DNA of 64,000 bases. Source: Gammaproteobacteria bacterium. GTDB lineage: Bacteria; Pseudomonadota; Gammaproteobacteria; Enterobacterales; Psychrobiaceae. This document shows, in pieces, positions 18,261-28,100 of the stretch; the first letter of the stretch is position 1, and every line of letters starts with the position of its first letter. The notes beneath the pieces were generated by a model, which ran no database searches, was not told the origin of the DNA, and was given only the letters and a program-made list of their open reading frames with translations. Position numbers and translations under genes: made by a program. Location: contig JABSRU010000014.1 of NCBI GenBank assembly GCA_013214965.1, forward strand, positions 1 through 64,000. The letters run 5' to 3'.

Positions 18261-18371
18261 ACTACTAACCCTTCTACTGCTTGAATATAAGGCAACATTC
18301 CAAGTTGTTTGTGTATCGGTGTGTCGCCCGCGCGGAAACCGAATATCCTGCGATGTTCGGTTCATTGTTGT

Positions 18372-19739
18372 TTACCTACCCATGCGTCGTAATGCCGCCG
18401 ATGAGAATGACCGTCGTGACACTTGTTCGCCCCACACCATAAATTTAGGCTCTTCATTACTTAATCCAGTCACTAAATAACGACCTGAGTTTAAATCAAA
18501 TAAAGTTTCAGCAACCATCCAAGGGGTTTCAACATCATAGAATTGGATATTATGAGCTTCCGATAGCTTCCACAGTTCGCCTCGACCATCGTAATGATCA
18601 ATCACCGATGCGCCCCATGTATCTTCATCAATATATAAAGTTCGTTGTGCATAAATGTGACGAGAACCTTCTTTTAGCGTTGCGGTCACTTCCCACACCC
18701 GATGTAATTCATAACGGACATGCTGTGGGTTGAGGAATCCTGTACCAATGATGTCTTGATATTTAAGATCCGTGTCGAGTAATTGATAGGAATTATAAGG
18801 AATGTAAATCTCTTTTTTTCCATTGAACTTCCAGTCATAACGATCGGGAGAACCGTTGTACATGTCATAATTATCGGTGGTTCTTAAGCCATCGGTGCCT
18901 GCTCCTGGACCGTCGTATGCTACATTCGGAGCGCGGCGAACTCGACGTTGCCCTGAGTTGTAAACCCAGGCTCGGCGTGCTTCTTTAACTTGGTCAATGG
19001 TTTCATGCACCAGTAATGCGGTGCCCGTTAATCGAGCGGGCGCGGTAATACGTTGTAAGTAATAAAATAGTACATTGTTATCTTTTTTTGCATCGCGGCC
19101 ACCGCTTAAAAATTCGGGCCACACTAATCGATCGGTAATTTTAACGGGTGCGAATGAGCCGTCAGCTTGCACCGGAATTGTGGTACCGACACGTCTAGCC
19201 GAACCACCGCGATAACGGGTGATATGATTCCAAACCACTTCAAGGGCTGCTTGTGGCACAGGAAAAGGGATAGTGGTATCAAAGTCACCAAGGCCATTAC
19301 CGCCAGATACTAATTGTGACCGAGTTGCATTTTTCTTAATGACAGCATAAATAGACTCTGGATAAGCTGCGCTACGGCGGCTTGGATAAATTGGCATCTT
19401 ATAATTAGGGTGTTTTGCAAACATCGCGATTTGGCCTGCGGTTAGGTTAGCCTGATATTGCGCTAGGTTTAGATTAGTTATTTCAAACAAAGGTTGGTCG
19501 TTAGAAAAAGGATTAGTTGGCCGCCCGGTGTCTTTATTGGCTGTTGAGTTTTTTCGAGTGAGACCGCCATGCCATGCGGGAATGCTACCGGATTTGTTAC
19601 CTGCTTGCTCAGCGCCGACAGGCGTCAGTGACAGACCTAGTTCAGCGGCTTGTTCCGGTGATACTTTTGCGATGACCGAGCCTGCAAGCAGGGTTAAACT
19701 AGTCAGTATTACGCCATGAAATAATGTTGAATTTTTCAT
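18372..19739 (-). CDS. DUF1329 outer-membrane/periplasmic protein
   Basis: A 455-residue exported protein with a signal peptide (MKNSTLFHGVILTSLTLLAG). The family is recognised from AELGLSLTPVGAEQAGNKSGSIPAWHGGL (split: LTPVGAEQAGN, GSIPAWHGG) and RRVRRAPNVAYDGPGAGTDGLRTTDNYDMYNGSPDRYDW. DUF1329 proteins have a LolA/LppX-like lipid-carrying fold and occur with DUF1302 beside genes for hydrophobic substrates. It is 28 bases downstream of the DUF1302 gene. The RND permease that often accompanies the pair is not adjacent. Role is inferred as lipid handling at the outer membrane. Confidence 0.88.
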   Translation of the reverse strand: MKNSTLFHGVILTSLTLLAGSVIAKVSPEQAAELGLSLTPVGAEQAGNKSGSIPAWHGGLTRKNSTANKDTGRPTNPFSNDQPLFEITNLNLAQYQANLTAGQIAMFAKHPNYKMPIYPSRRSAAYPESIYAVIKKNATRSQLVSGGNGLGDFDTTIPFPVPQAALEVVWNHITRYRGGSARRVGTTIPVQADGSFAPVKITDRLVWPEFLSGGRDAKKDNNVLFYYLQRITAPARLTGTALLVHETIDQVKEARRAWVYNSGQRRVRRAPNVAYDGPGAGTDGLRTTDNYDMYNGSPDRYDWKFNGKKEIYIPYNSYQLLDTDLKYQDIIGTGFLNPQHVRYELHRVWEVTATLKEGSRHIYAQRTLYIDEDTWGASVIDHYDGRGELWKLSEAHNIQFYDVETPWMVAETLFDLNSGRYLVTGLSNEEPKFMVWGEQVSRRSFSSAALRRMGR

Positions 19740-19767
19740 AATTTATTCGCTCTTTTAGTAACGGGAA

Positions 19768-21627
19768 TTAGTAAGAAATCTCAAAACTTAGTGAAACAAA
19801 ATCTTTATCGGCCATGACATTATGGCTACCGCCACTGTAGGAGTTGAAAGCGATAGTGGCTGAATATTTTTGTTGATATATTGTTTGGACAGATAAGCCT
19901 AACGTTTTACTGTTCTGATGAAACTGTTGGCCTGGTGCCGGGGAATAGCCATTAACATCATGCTTCCAACTCAATACCGGTTTGAGAGACACCCCAGCAA
20001 AAACATCATCATATTCCCAAATGGCGCGCATCACATAGCCCCAAGCAGAATTAGTGACAAAACCGTCACTGCGGCAATCACTGCCCACGGCTTTAGCGGC
20101 AACGAGGTTGGTGCAGTTGATGCCGTTACCGAGATTAAAATCAGCAATACCAAAGACGGAGTTACGACCGTAACGTTGGTTCGATTCTCTAATATAATCG
20201 GTTAAAATTACCGCGGCTTCACCAATCAACGTTAAACGTGAAGCACCCATCACTCGCTCAAAAAATTGCACGGCGGTAATTTGAATTTGGGTAATATCAA
20301 ATTCATCATAACCCTTGGCTACTTGGCCATATCCAACGGCTTTTAATCGAGGGGTAAACCTAAATATCGCGTTTTCAGATAACACCCCGTTTAGCAGTTC
20401 AGCGCCATTTATTTGTACTGGTGTATCGGGTTTATAGGACACTTCACCAGATAGTGCTAAACCGCCGATATTGGTGGCAAAACTCAAACCGTAATATTTT
20501 AGATCTTCAGGAAACTCGATTTGATAAGCGGGATTTAGCGTCGACATCGCTTGCCCCGGGCTGCTATCCAATGAACGAGGGACAAAAATAGGTGCTGTTA
20601 TTCCAAATTTACCAGGAATACCGGTCCGTACAGCATTAATCATTGGTACTCTTGAGTGAATATTTAGATAATAAAGCCCAAACTCGGTGTCATTTAATGC
20701 GGGCGCATAATAACGTAGTGCAATACCATATTGGCCCCCGTCATCAGGTTCGACATCAGCACGACGAAAAGCGGCGAGTCCAGCAGGTAAGGCCTTTTGA
20801 TCGGGTATTTTTACGGTGACGGCGTTACAACCATCGGCGGCGAAGTCAGCCCCTGAAAAATAAGTACCACAACCATCTATTTGGGTCTTTTCCCATTGAT
20901 ATTGGTAGAAGGTTTCAAGACTCAAATTCTCGGTTAATCCGAGATTGAGATAAAGCATCCCGACGGGAAGCAAGCCTTCTTTCAACTCGGCTCCTGGGCG
21001 TCTAAAAGCGCTGACATCAAATGGATTAACTGAACTGATACCGCCTTGAATAAAGGTGCTTTCTCCCCAACTGATCACCTGTCGACCGAGCCGTAAATCT
21101 ATTGGCATTGGCCCGATATCAAACTGGGCATAAAGATAAGCATCAAGTAACTGGATCCCTTTAAACTTTGAAAAATCAGCAAAGTCTTGGTCATTTAATT
21201 TGGTATTGACGATATAACCATTACTTGAATGGCCATGATAGCGTTTCTCATCATCGAGCTCTTTATCATACCAATACTTAATGCGCATGAAAGCGCCAAA
21301 GGTATCGTTTGATAATTGAAAACTATGATTTCCTTTGATTATTTTTGAAAAAGTATCGTGTTTTTTAAAATTCAAATTACCATCATCGGTGGTGCCTGTC
21401 GCCCCTGAACCGCCGTTAACTGCCGCAATGAATCGTGGATCCGGATCTCCTAGTCGCCAACTGGATCCGATAGATAGCTGGGAATTTATTTGTAAAATGA
21501 TGTCGTCATTTTCACCAAAATAGAGCTCAGCTGCTAATATTGACGGGCTAATTAATACACTAGCGACGATAGTTGAAATAACCCAAAGGTTAAAAAATGA
21601 CCGTTTATTACTGTTTTTTTCAGACAT
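19768..21627 (-). CDS. DUF1302 outer-membrane barrel protein
   Basis: A 619-residue protein with a signal peptide ending near ILAAELYFG. Many amphipathic strands and a terminal aromatic (VSLSFEISY) indicate an outer-membrane barrel. Diagnostic DUF1302 segments are RLGRQVISWGESTFIQGGIS and NPFDVSAFRRPGAELKEGLLPV. The start could be GTG at 21639 or ATG at 21627; I chose the ATG, with GTGAG seven bases upstream. It heads a minus-strand group with DUF1329, the lipoxygenase-like gene and the Tat protein, and is divergent from an AraC regulator. A lipid or sterol porin role is plausible. Confidence 0.88.
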   Translation of the reverse strand: MSEKNSNKRSFFNLWVISTIVASVLISPSILAAELYFGENDDIILQINSQLSIGSSWRLGDPDPRFIAAVNGGSGATGTTDDGNLNFKKHDTFSKIIKGNHSFQLSNDTFGAFMRIKYWYDKELDDEKRYHGHSSNGYIVNTKLNDQDFADFSKFKGIQLLDAYLYAQFDIGPMPIDLRLGRQVISWGESTFIQGGISSVNPFDVSAFRRPGAELKEGLLPVGMLYLNLGLTENLSLETFYQYQWEKTQIDGCGTYFSGADFAADGCNAVTVKIPDQKALPAGLAAFRRADVEPDDGGQYGIALRYYAPALNDTEFGLYYLNIHSRVPMINAVRTGIPGKFGITAPIFVPRSLDSSPGQAMSTLNPAYQIEFPEDLKYYGLSFATNIGGLALSGEVSYKPDTPVQINGAELLNGVLSENAIFRFTPRLKAVGYGQVAKGYDEFDITQIQITAVQFFERVMGASRLTLIGEAAVILTDYIRESNQRYGRNSVFGIADFNLGNGINCTNLVAAKAVGSDCRSDGFVTNSAWGYVMRAIWEYDDVFAGVSLKPVLSWKHDVNGYSPAPGQQFHQNSKTLGLSVQTIYQQKYSATIAFNSYSGGSHNVMADKDFVSLSFEISY

Positions 21628-21826
21628 TTTGTTACTCACTTTTAATGGTTTTTGAGTATTAACTGTATGTGGATGAGTGAACTAAGTTGTCGCAATATGT
21701 GCCAAATTTTTGTCTTTCTTTACTGGTTGACTTTAAGTTGTTAATAAATATGGGTTATTTCGTTGTTGTATAGATGTTTTTTTATCTTCTATAATTAAAG
21801 GAGTTAATTAACTGGATAAATAGATT

Positions 21827-22861
21827 ATGGCGATTGGTTATTACTCGACAATAAGCGGTTGGATTATTCCTTTTTCTAGGGCGATGGAAATCTTTAATAT
21901 TGATACAAATAAAGCATTTAAAAAATTCGATATTGATCCCAATTTAATTAAAGATCCTGAATCAAGAGTTGATGTTGATAAATTTGCGGGGTTATTGCTT
22001 TATTGTAATGAACAAAGCGGTCGTTATGACTTTTCGATTCAAGTGGCCAAAAAGTTTCACCCGGGTATGTTTCATGCGCTCGGATATGCGATGATGTCTT
22101 CAAGCTGCTTACAAGATGCATTAGCAAGAATTGTTCAATATAAACGGGTCGTGTCTAACTCTTGCAAACTCAGTTTACTGGAGCAGGGTGGGCAAGTGAT
22201 TTTTGAAATGATCATGATGAAACATCAGAGTACTGGTCGTGCAGTGATGTCTTTACAGTCGAGCGAAACATTTTTGGCAACCGTGCTATACATCCTCCGA
22301 GAGTTGGTTGCTTTTGAGCTCAACCCAATAAAAATGACGATATCCTTTCCAAAGCCAAGCTATAACACCGATTATTTAAATGAGTTTTTTAAATGTGCTA
22401 TTGAATTTGATGCAGAGAAAACACTCGTATTCTTCGATTTAAAACAGTTAAATACTCAGTTGCTCGGTTCAAATACTTTAATAACCCAAGTCCATGAACA
22501 AATGCTCGATGAGTTTTTATCTCGCATCGATAAACACGATCTAACCTATGTGATTAAGAATAAAATACACCAGTCTTTAGCGCTCGGGGCACCATCACAG
22601 GCGGAGATTGCGCAGCAGTTAGGGATGAGTTTACGAAATTTACAGCGTAAATTACATGTTCAGGGCACTTGTTATAAAGATATTTTAGAGCAAACACGCC
22701 ACAAATTAACCTTAGATTATATTGTTCAATCTCATCTTAGCTTAAGTGAGATTGGCTATCTGGTTGGTTTTTCCAGTGTTGGTAATTTCAATCGTGCTTT
22801 TAAACGCTGGACCAATACGACGCCTGGGGAGTACCGTCATAATCATCTGCATCCTAAATAG
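21827..22861 (+). CDS. AraC family regulator with arabinose-binding-type sensor domain
   Basis: The 344-residue protein has an N-terminal ligand domain of the large AraC subgroup (FHPGMFHALGYAMMSSSCLQDAL) and a C-terminal double helix-turn-helix: AEIAQQLGMSLRNLQRKL and LSEIGYLVGFSSVGNFNRAFKRWTNTTPGEYR (split at FNRAF). Members of this subgroup respond to fatty acids, sterols or amino-acid derivatives. It is divergent from the DUF1302 operon across 199 bp and precedes the second acyl-CoA ligase. Control of both is likely but not shown. Confidence 0.9.
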   Translation: MAIGYYSTISGWIIPFSRAMEIFNIDTNKAFKKFDIDPNLIKDPESRVDVDKFAGLLLYCNEQSGRYDFSIQVAKKFHPGMFHALGYAMMSSSCLQDALARIVQYKRVVSNSCKLSLLEQGGQVIFEMIMMKHQSTGRAVMSLQSSETFLATVLYILRELVAFELNPIKMTISFPKPSYNTDYLNEFFKCAIEFDAEKTLVFFDLKQLNTQLLGSNTLITQVHEQMLDEFLSRIDKHDLTYVIKNKIHQSLALGAPSQAEIAQQLGMSLRNLQRKLHVQGTCYKDILEQTRHKLTLDYIVQSHLSLSEIGYLVGFSSVGNFNRAFKRWTNTTPGEYRHNHLHPK

Positions 22862-22995
22862 TACGCATTGGTGCTAAAGATAAAAAATTGGCGCGAATTA
22901 CCCATTCAATGATGAAATTATCAATAATACTTAAATTATATACCTGATAGCAGACAGGAGTGCTGATGTCATGAAAATTTATATAAGGTTTTTAG

Positions 22996-24570
22996 ATGAG
23001 TAATTTATTGATACACAAGAACATTAAAAATATGGGTGATTTTATCGAGTATAGTTTAGCTAAGTACCCAGATAATCCCGCCTTTCACTGCTTTTATCAA
23101 ACCATGACGTTTAAGGAAATTGACCAGAAATCTTATCAGTTAGCCTGTTGGTTACAACAGCAATCGGGTTTAGTGCAGGGTGATCGGATCATTATTCAAT
23201 TACCCAATATTATCCAATATCCGATCGCTGCATACGCGGCGTTACGGGCAGGGTTGGTGTTAGTGAATTCAAACCCCCAATATACGCCACGAGAGATGCA
23301 ACATCAATTTAAGGATTCAGGCGCTAAGGCATTAATAACCTTAGATAGTTTGTTAGACAATTATGTGTTAATTGCTGAACAAACCGATATCATTACCGTT
23401 ATTTCTACTCAGCCAATGGATTTAGCTCAGCCGAATATCTATCAACCAAAAGTCGGTACATCTTTGCTTGATGCGATTAATGCGGGAGAGTCTTTGTCAT
23501 TACAACCGCGTACAAGTCAATTGAGCGATATTTGTATTTTACAATATACCGGAGGTACCACAGGGGTCGCAAAAGGAGCCTGCTTAACTCATCGTGGAGT
23601 GTTAAGTAATAGTGCTCAAACGTATCACCGGATTGAGCAGCGGTGTGTCGATAGTGAAGAAATATTCATTTGCCCCTTACCGCTTTATCATATTTATGCT
23701 TTTGTGGTGAATATGGTGATGTTATTCAGTCACGGTAATCTTAATGTCTTAATTCCTAATCCACGTGATATCGATACATTTGTTGATACGATGAAATCTT
23801 TTAAATTCACGGGCTTGTCAGGGCTAAATACTTTATTTATTGCCTTAAGCCAGAATGAAGAGTTTCACAACATTGATTTTTCAGCTTTAAAATTAACGAT
23901 TTCCGGGGGGAGTGCTTTATCTTTACCGGTTGAAAAGACATGGCAAAAAATCACGGGCTGTTCAGTCACTGAAGGCTATGGTTTATCTGAAACATCACCG
24001 GTTGTTTGTTTTAATCAACCGGGCAATGAGCAAATAGGCTCTATTGGTAAACCATTAATTAGCACGGAAGTGGAAATATGGGATGAACATGATCATTCTC
24101 TACCCGATGGCGAAGAGGGACAAATTGTGGTGCGAGGTCCGCAAGTGATGGCCGGTTATTGGAACATGCCACAGGAAACTGCGCTAGTGATGAGTGATGA
24201 TGGTTTTTTTAAAACTGGCGATATTGGGATCAAACGGCAGAATGGCTGTATTAAGATTGTCGATCGACTTAAAGACATGATTATTGTTTCTGGTTTTAAT
24301 GTTTATCCAAACGAAATTGAAGAAGTGTTAATGGAGCACCCTGACGTGGTGGAATCAGCGGTGATTGGTCGTGAAGACTCACGTACTGGTGAAAAAGTTT
24401 GCGCCTATATTACGGTTAATGCTGATGTTGATATCGAAGAACTTTTTAGCTGGGCCAGGTCATTGTTAACACCCTATAAGGTGCCTAAAATGATAACCGT
24501 TGTTGATATGTTACCTAAATCAACGGTTGGAAAAATTCTAAGACGAGAATTACGGCAGGTAGAATCATAA
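22996..24570 (+). CDS. Acyl-CoA ligase, FadD-like (second copy)
   Basis: A 524-residue AMP-forming ligase. The P-loop is YTGGTTGVAKGACLTHRG, followed by EGYGLSETSPV, and the hinge [20 protein letters not shown] and catalytic-lysine region PKSTVGKILRRELR are present. It resembles the product of the gene at 12837 over its whole length but lacks the short FadD-specific N-terminus, suggesting an old paralogue with a different chain preference. It follows the AraC gene by 134 bp on the same strand. It probably activates the acid imported or made by the lipoxygenase-linked genes. Confidence 0.9.
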   Translation: MSNLLIHKNIKNMGDFIEYSLAKYPDNPAFHCFYQTMTFKEIDQKSYQLACWLQQQSGLVQGDRIIIQLPNIIQYPIAAYAALRAGLVLVNSNPQYTPREMQHQFKDSGAKALITLDSLLDNYVLIAEQTDIITVISTQPMDLAQPNIYQPKVGTSLLDAINAGESLSLQPRTSQLSDICILQYTGGTTGVAKGACLTHRGVLSNSAQTYHRIEQRCVDSEEIFICPLPLYHIYAFVVNMVMLFSHGNLNVLIPNPRDIDTFVDTMKSFKFTGLSGLNTLFIALSQNEEFHNIDFSALKLTISGGSALSLPVEKTWQKITGCSVTEGYGLSETSPVVCFNQPGNEQIGSIGKPLISTEVEIWDEHDHSLPDGEEGQIVVRGPQVMAGYWNMPQETALVMSDDGFFKTGDIGIKRQNGCIKIVDRLKDMIIVSGFNVYPNEIEEVLMEHPDVVESAVIGREDSRTGEKVCAYITVNADVDIEELFSWARSLLTPYKVPKMITVVDMLPKSTVGKILRRELRQVES

Positions 24571-24639
24571 AATGTATTCTCATTAATTCCCCTCACTATG
24601 GAAGTTACTGATTGATGAGTAATATTTTTTAGTTTCTAC

Positions 24640-26499
24640 TTGATTGAATTGATGGTAAATGCTTATAATAAAATTAGTTGTGGACTCTTTGGTAATGGAT
24701 TTACGAAGAGATATTTAAAAGGATTTTTATGTTTACTTACACCTGCACTTACCTTATTTTTCGTTTTGTTTCCTCCTCCCGAGAATACTGCTGTCATGAT
24801 CATTAAAATGATGGGGCTATTTTCATCAAAATACTTCAAATCTGACTTTACCATTGCGCGTCAGTTGCTCATTTTCGTGATGTTAGCGAGTTCTCTTTTT
24901 ACCTTTGCCTTTACCGTTGTTCAATTAAAATTATTCTATGACGATGGCTTATCTGAAATGGATATACGGTTAGTTCAAATTGAAAAAAGTTATTCTGCTT
25001 CATTGAGTAAGAGTATTTGGGATGTCAATATTGAGCAAATTGAGAGTGTCATCATTGGGCTGCTCAACCAACAAGATGTTGCATTTGTTGTTGTTTATGA
25101 CAGTTATGTGAGCCCAAAAGACCATCGTGTTATCCATAATACCTTAGTAAAATCAGGTCAAGCACTAACAACCGACTTTATAGAGCATCGTTTTCCAATT
25201 TATAAATTGATTGATGGTCAAAATAATAAAATCGGCGAAGTATTCATTCAACTTGATTTAAGTCGTTTATATAGCGATGTTTATGATCAGGCGATAATCA
25301 TTTTAATTTATCAAGGGATTAAAACAACGCTAATGTCGTTGTTCATTTTATTTATCTGTTATTACTTGGTGACTCGACATTTAGTGACTATGGCAAATTT
25401 TTCGAGAAATATTAGTTTTGATAATCTTGACCAATCTTTGGCTTTAGAGCGGCGTATCGGCCATGACAACGATGAGATAGGCTCGATGGTCTCAGCGCTG
25501 AATCAGACTAAAACTAATTTAAAACAAATGATTCATGCTAAAGAGTTTTCATTATCACTCAGTGCTGAGGTTGAACAAAGCCAAATTAAAATTGAATTAG
25601 AACAAAATTTCCGCCAAGAAATTGAAGATAAAAATACCAGTTTGGTCTTAGTTAATCAAAAAATGGCACAAACGGTAAAGGATTTGCAAAGCACACAACA
25701 ACAGTTGGTAAAATCTGAGCGAATGGCCGCGATTGGTAATATGGTGCAAGGGGTCGCTCATGAGTTAAATACCCCAGTTGGACTGGCTTATACTGCAGTG
25801 ACTCATATTCAAGCTGGTAGTGAAAAATTACAGCTAAAGATAGAGAACGGTGCTCTCACCAAATCGGCACTGGTGAACTATTTACAGTCTTCGGTCAGCT
25901 TAACAAGTTCAATTGCAACCAGTTTAGATAAAGCGGCTCAACTGATTAAGTCGTTTAAATTAGTCTCAGTTAATGAACATCAGGAGCATTTACAGCAGTT
26001 TAATTTGAGTCAGCACTTGGATAATTTACTGACGAGCATGCGCCGCTCCATTGATAAAAAATACAACATTATTAATTTAATGCCAAAGTCTATTGAAATA
26101 GAAAGCTATCCTGGGGTTTTTTATCAAATTTACACTAATTTAATTAATAATTCAGTGTTACATGGTTTTGAGCAATTAGATCACGGAACCATTACGATTT
26201 CAGCTAAAGTCGATAACGATGACATCATCATTGAGTACAGTGATGATGGGCTTGGCATGTCTAAAGATACTTTGAGTAAATTGTATGAACCCTTTTTTAC
26301 AACGAAACGTGCAAGGGGCGGTACAGGGCTGGGCATGAATATTGTTCACACGCTTGTTGGAGAAAAGCTTGAAGGGACAATAAATATTAAATCAAAATTA
26401 GGCGAAGGAACGCGATATTCCATTGTGTTGCCATTGATTAATCTTGAGAAAACGAATAATAGTTCTAATGGAATAGAGAATGTTGAATTAATGGAATAG
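24640..26499 (+). CDS. Sensor histidine kinase
   Basis: A membrane kinase with two transmembrane segments flanking an extracytoplasmic region (QLLIFVMLASSLFTFAF and IKTTLMSLFILFICYYL), a HAMP-like linker, a coiled coil, the phosphoacceptor box VAHELNTPVGLAYTA, and ATPase boxes NNSVLHGF, DDGLGM and TGLGMNIV. The start is uncertain. The frame opens at TTG 24640; ATGs at 24652, 24796 and 24808 are possible, none with a good ribosome site, and the last two remove an extra hydrophobic stretch. The C-terminus was shortened by a 23-bp tandem duplication. It pairs with the HD-GYP response regulator 27 bases downstream. Confidence 0.85.
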   Translation: MIELMVNAYNKISCGLFGNGFTKRYLKGFLCLLTPALTLFFVLFPPPENTAVMIIKMMGLFSSKYFKSDFTIARQLLIFVMLASSLFTFAFTVVQLKLFYDDGLSEMDIRLVQIEKSYSASLSKSIWDVNIEQIESVIIGLLNQQDVAFVVVYDSYVSPKDHRVIHNTLVKSGQALTTDFIEHRFPIYKLIDGQNNKIGEVFIQLDLSRLYSDVYDQAIIILIYQGIKTTLMSLFILFICYYLVTRHLVTMANFSRNISFDNLDQSLALERRIGHDNDEIGSMVSALNQTKTNLKQMIHAKEFSLSLSAEVEQSQIKIELEQNFRQEIEDKNTSLVLVNQKMAQTVKDLQSTQQQLVKSERMAAIGNMVQGVAHELNTPVGLAYTAVTHIQAGSEKLQLKIENGALTKSALVNYLQSSVSLTSSIATSLDKAAQLIKSFKLVSVNEHQEHLQQFNLSQHLDNLLTSMRRSIDKKYNIINLMPKSIEIESYPGVFYQIYTNLINNSVLHGFEQLDHGTITISAKVDNDDIIIEYSDDGLGMSKDTLSKLYEPFFTTKRARGGTGLGMNIVHTLVGEKLEGTINIKSKLGEGTRYSIVLPLINLEKTNNSSNGIENVELME

Positions 26500-26513
26500 A
26501 GAATGTTGAATTA
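26468..26513. repeat. 23-bp tandem duplication at the end of the histidine kinase gene
   Basis: Two exact adjacent copies of a 23-base unit beginning ATGGAATAGAGAATG lie at 26468-26490 and 26491-26513. Because 23 is not a multiple of three, the second copy is read in another frame and gives TAG at 26497. With one copy the frame would run on to a TGA overlapping the response regulator start. Confidence 0.9.
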
Positions 26514-26526
26514 ATGGAGTCGCTAA

Positions 26527-28047
26527 ATGGATGATTTATTATTTGCAGATGAACTAGAATTCATCGAAGAAGATCAGGAAAATGTGTCATTAAGTTGGAA
26601 AGTGATGATCGTAGATGATGAACCTTTAGTTCATGAAGTCACCAAGTCGGTATTGAAAGATTTTATTATAGATGAACGAAAACTTGATTTTATTAGTGCA
26701 TACAGTGGTGCTGAAGCGGTTGAATTATTAAAAATACACAGTGATGTGGCCGTCATTTTCTTAGATGTTGTGATGGAAACTGATGATGCTGGTCTTAAAG
26801 CGTGTCAGGTAATTCGCGAAGAACTTAAAAATGAACTGGTTCGAATTGTGTTACGCACGGGGCAACCAGGTTCTTATCCTGAAAATGAAGTGATTTTAAA
26901 ATATCGAATTAATGATTACAAAGAGAAAACAGAACTAACAGCGCAAAAACTTTTTACTTGCTTGGTTAGTGGCATCCGTTCATATCAAGATTTGATTAAA
27001 ATTGAACAAAATAAAATAGGCCTTGATAAGGTTATTGTGGCGACTCAAAACTTATCAAAACAGACCTCTATCCCATTATTTATGGAAGGAGTGTTAGGGC
27101 AATTAGCCACCGTTGTTGATAGTTGTCAGCGTTCATTTGCGATAGAAGTGACCAGAGATAGTAGTCAATTAGATAGGCAGCCAGATATTCGGTTATTAAC
27201 CGTATTTGGCACCGACGAAGTTAAAGACATTTCTGACCTTTCTAATTATGTGAAAAATAACATCATGAATGCAGTTAACGGTGTCATTGATGTTAATGAT
27301 AAAGAGTTTATTTGCCAATTTAATTTTGGTTCGGAATATCAATATATTCTTTACTTTGAAGCGTTTAGAACCTTAAGTGTTTTAGATCTGGATTTGTTAG
27401 AAATATTTTCTGGCAATATTCGAGTCGCACTGGACAATTTATTTTTACATCAAGATATTATTGATACCCAAAAAGAGTTGATAGAGCAATTAGGAGAGGT
27501 GGTAGAGCGTCGCTCAAGTGAAGCCTCCAAGCATGTACATCGTGTTGCTGAGTTGTCCCATCAAATTGCGCTAGACTATGGCTTAAGCCCCATTGAAGCT
27601 AAGCTAATTAAAGCAGCATCTCCGATGCACGACATTGGGAAAATTGCGATTCCCGATTCTATTTTATTGAAGCCCGGCAAATTAACTGAAGAAGAATTGG
27701 AAGTGATGAGAACCCACTCTCAAATTGGTCATGATATTTTCCGTCGCTCGAAACGGAAACTACTGCAGGTTGCGGCGCTGATCGCGAAAGAGCACCATGA
27801 AAAATTTAATGGTAAAGGGTACCCACTGGGGATTGTCGGTGACAATATTTCGATTGAAGGGCGAATAACGGCAGTCGCTGACGTGTTTGATGCGTTATAT
27901 CACGCTCGGTGTTATAAGCCAGCTTGGCCAATTGAAAAAATTGTCAGTTTATTTAAAGAGGAACGTGGGGAGCATTTTGACCCTGAATTGGTTGATATTT
28001 TACTGAATGATTTAGATAAATATGAAGCGATCGCGAGTGAAACTTAA
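26527..28047 (+). CDS. Response regulator with DUF3369 and HD-GYP domain
   Basis: A 506-residue protein. The receiver domain (residues about 25-150) has acidic pair D30/D31 and phosphoacceptor Asp80 in VIFLDVVM. A DUF3369-type middle region spans about 180-310. The C-terminal HD-GYP domain has HDIGK (368-372) and HHEKFNGKGYP (423-433), the metal and GYP motifs of c-di-GMP phosphodiesterases, so it should lower c-di-GMP when its partner kinase signals. It follows the kinase gene directly and ends at an intrinsic terminator. Confidence 0.93.
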   Translation: MDDLLFADELEFIEEDQENVSLSWKVMIVDDEPLVHEVTKSVLKDFIIDERKLDFISAYSGAEAVELLKIHSDVAVIFLDVVMETDDAGLKACQVIREELKNELVRIVLRTGQPGSYPENEVILKYRINDYKEKTELTAQKLFTCLVSGIRSYQDLIKIEQNKIGLDKVIVATQNLSKQTSIPLFMEGVLGQLATVVDSCQRSFAIEVTRDSSQLDRQPDIRLLTVFGTDEVKDISDLSNYVKNNIMNAVNGVIDVNDKEFICQFNFGSEYQYILYFEAFRTLSVLDLDLLEIFSGNIRVALDNLFLHQDIIDTQKELIEQLGEVVERRSSEASKHVHRVAELSHQIALDYGLSPIEAKLIKAASPMHDIGKIAIPDSILLKPGKLTEEELEVMRTHSQIGHDIFRRSKRKLLQVAALIAKEHHEKFNGKGYPLGIVGDNISIEGRITAVADVFDALYHARCYKPAWPIEKIVSLFKEERGEHFDPELVDILLNDLDKYEAIASET

Positions 28048-28064
28048 CAAAAATCAATTAATCA

Positions 28065-28090
28065 ACTGGGCAATATAGCCCAGTTTTTTT
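28065..28090 (+). terminator. Intrinsic terminator after the two-component genes
   Basis: ACTGGGC and GCCCAGT form a 7-bp stem with an AATATA loop, followed by a run of T. It begins 18 bases after the HD-GYP stop codon. Confidence 0.85.
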
Positions 28091-28100
28091 GAGCTATATT

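Noticed and set aside
18261-18365. 35-residue N-terminal extension of the lipoxygenase-like protein
   Set aside because: Arg/Thr-rich, unlike lipoxygenase N-termini, and ATG 18260 has a better AGAAGGG site; kept only as an alternative.
21686-21705. TGGCAC with a nearby TTGC upstream of the DUF1302 gene, minus strand
   Set aside because: GG to GC spacing is eight bases where sigma-54 needs ten, so it is not a sigma-54 promoter.
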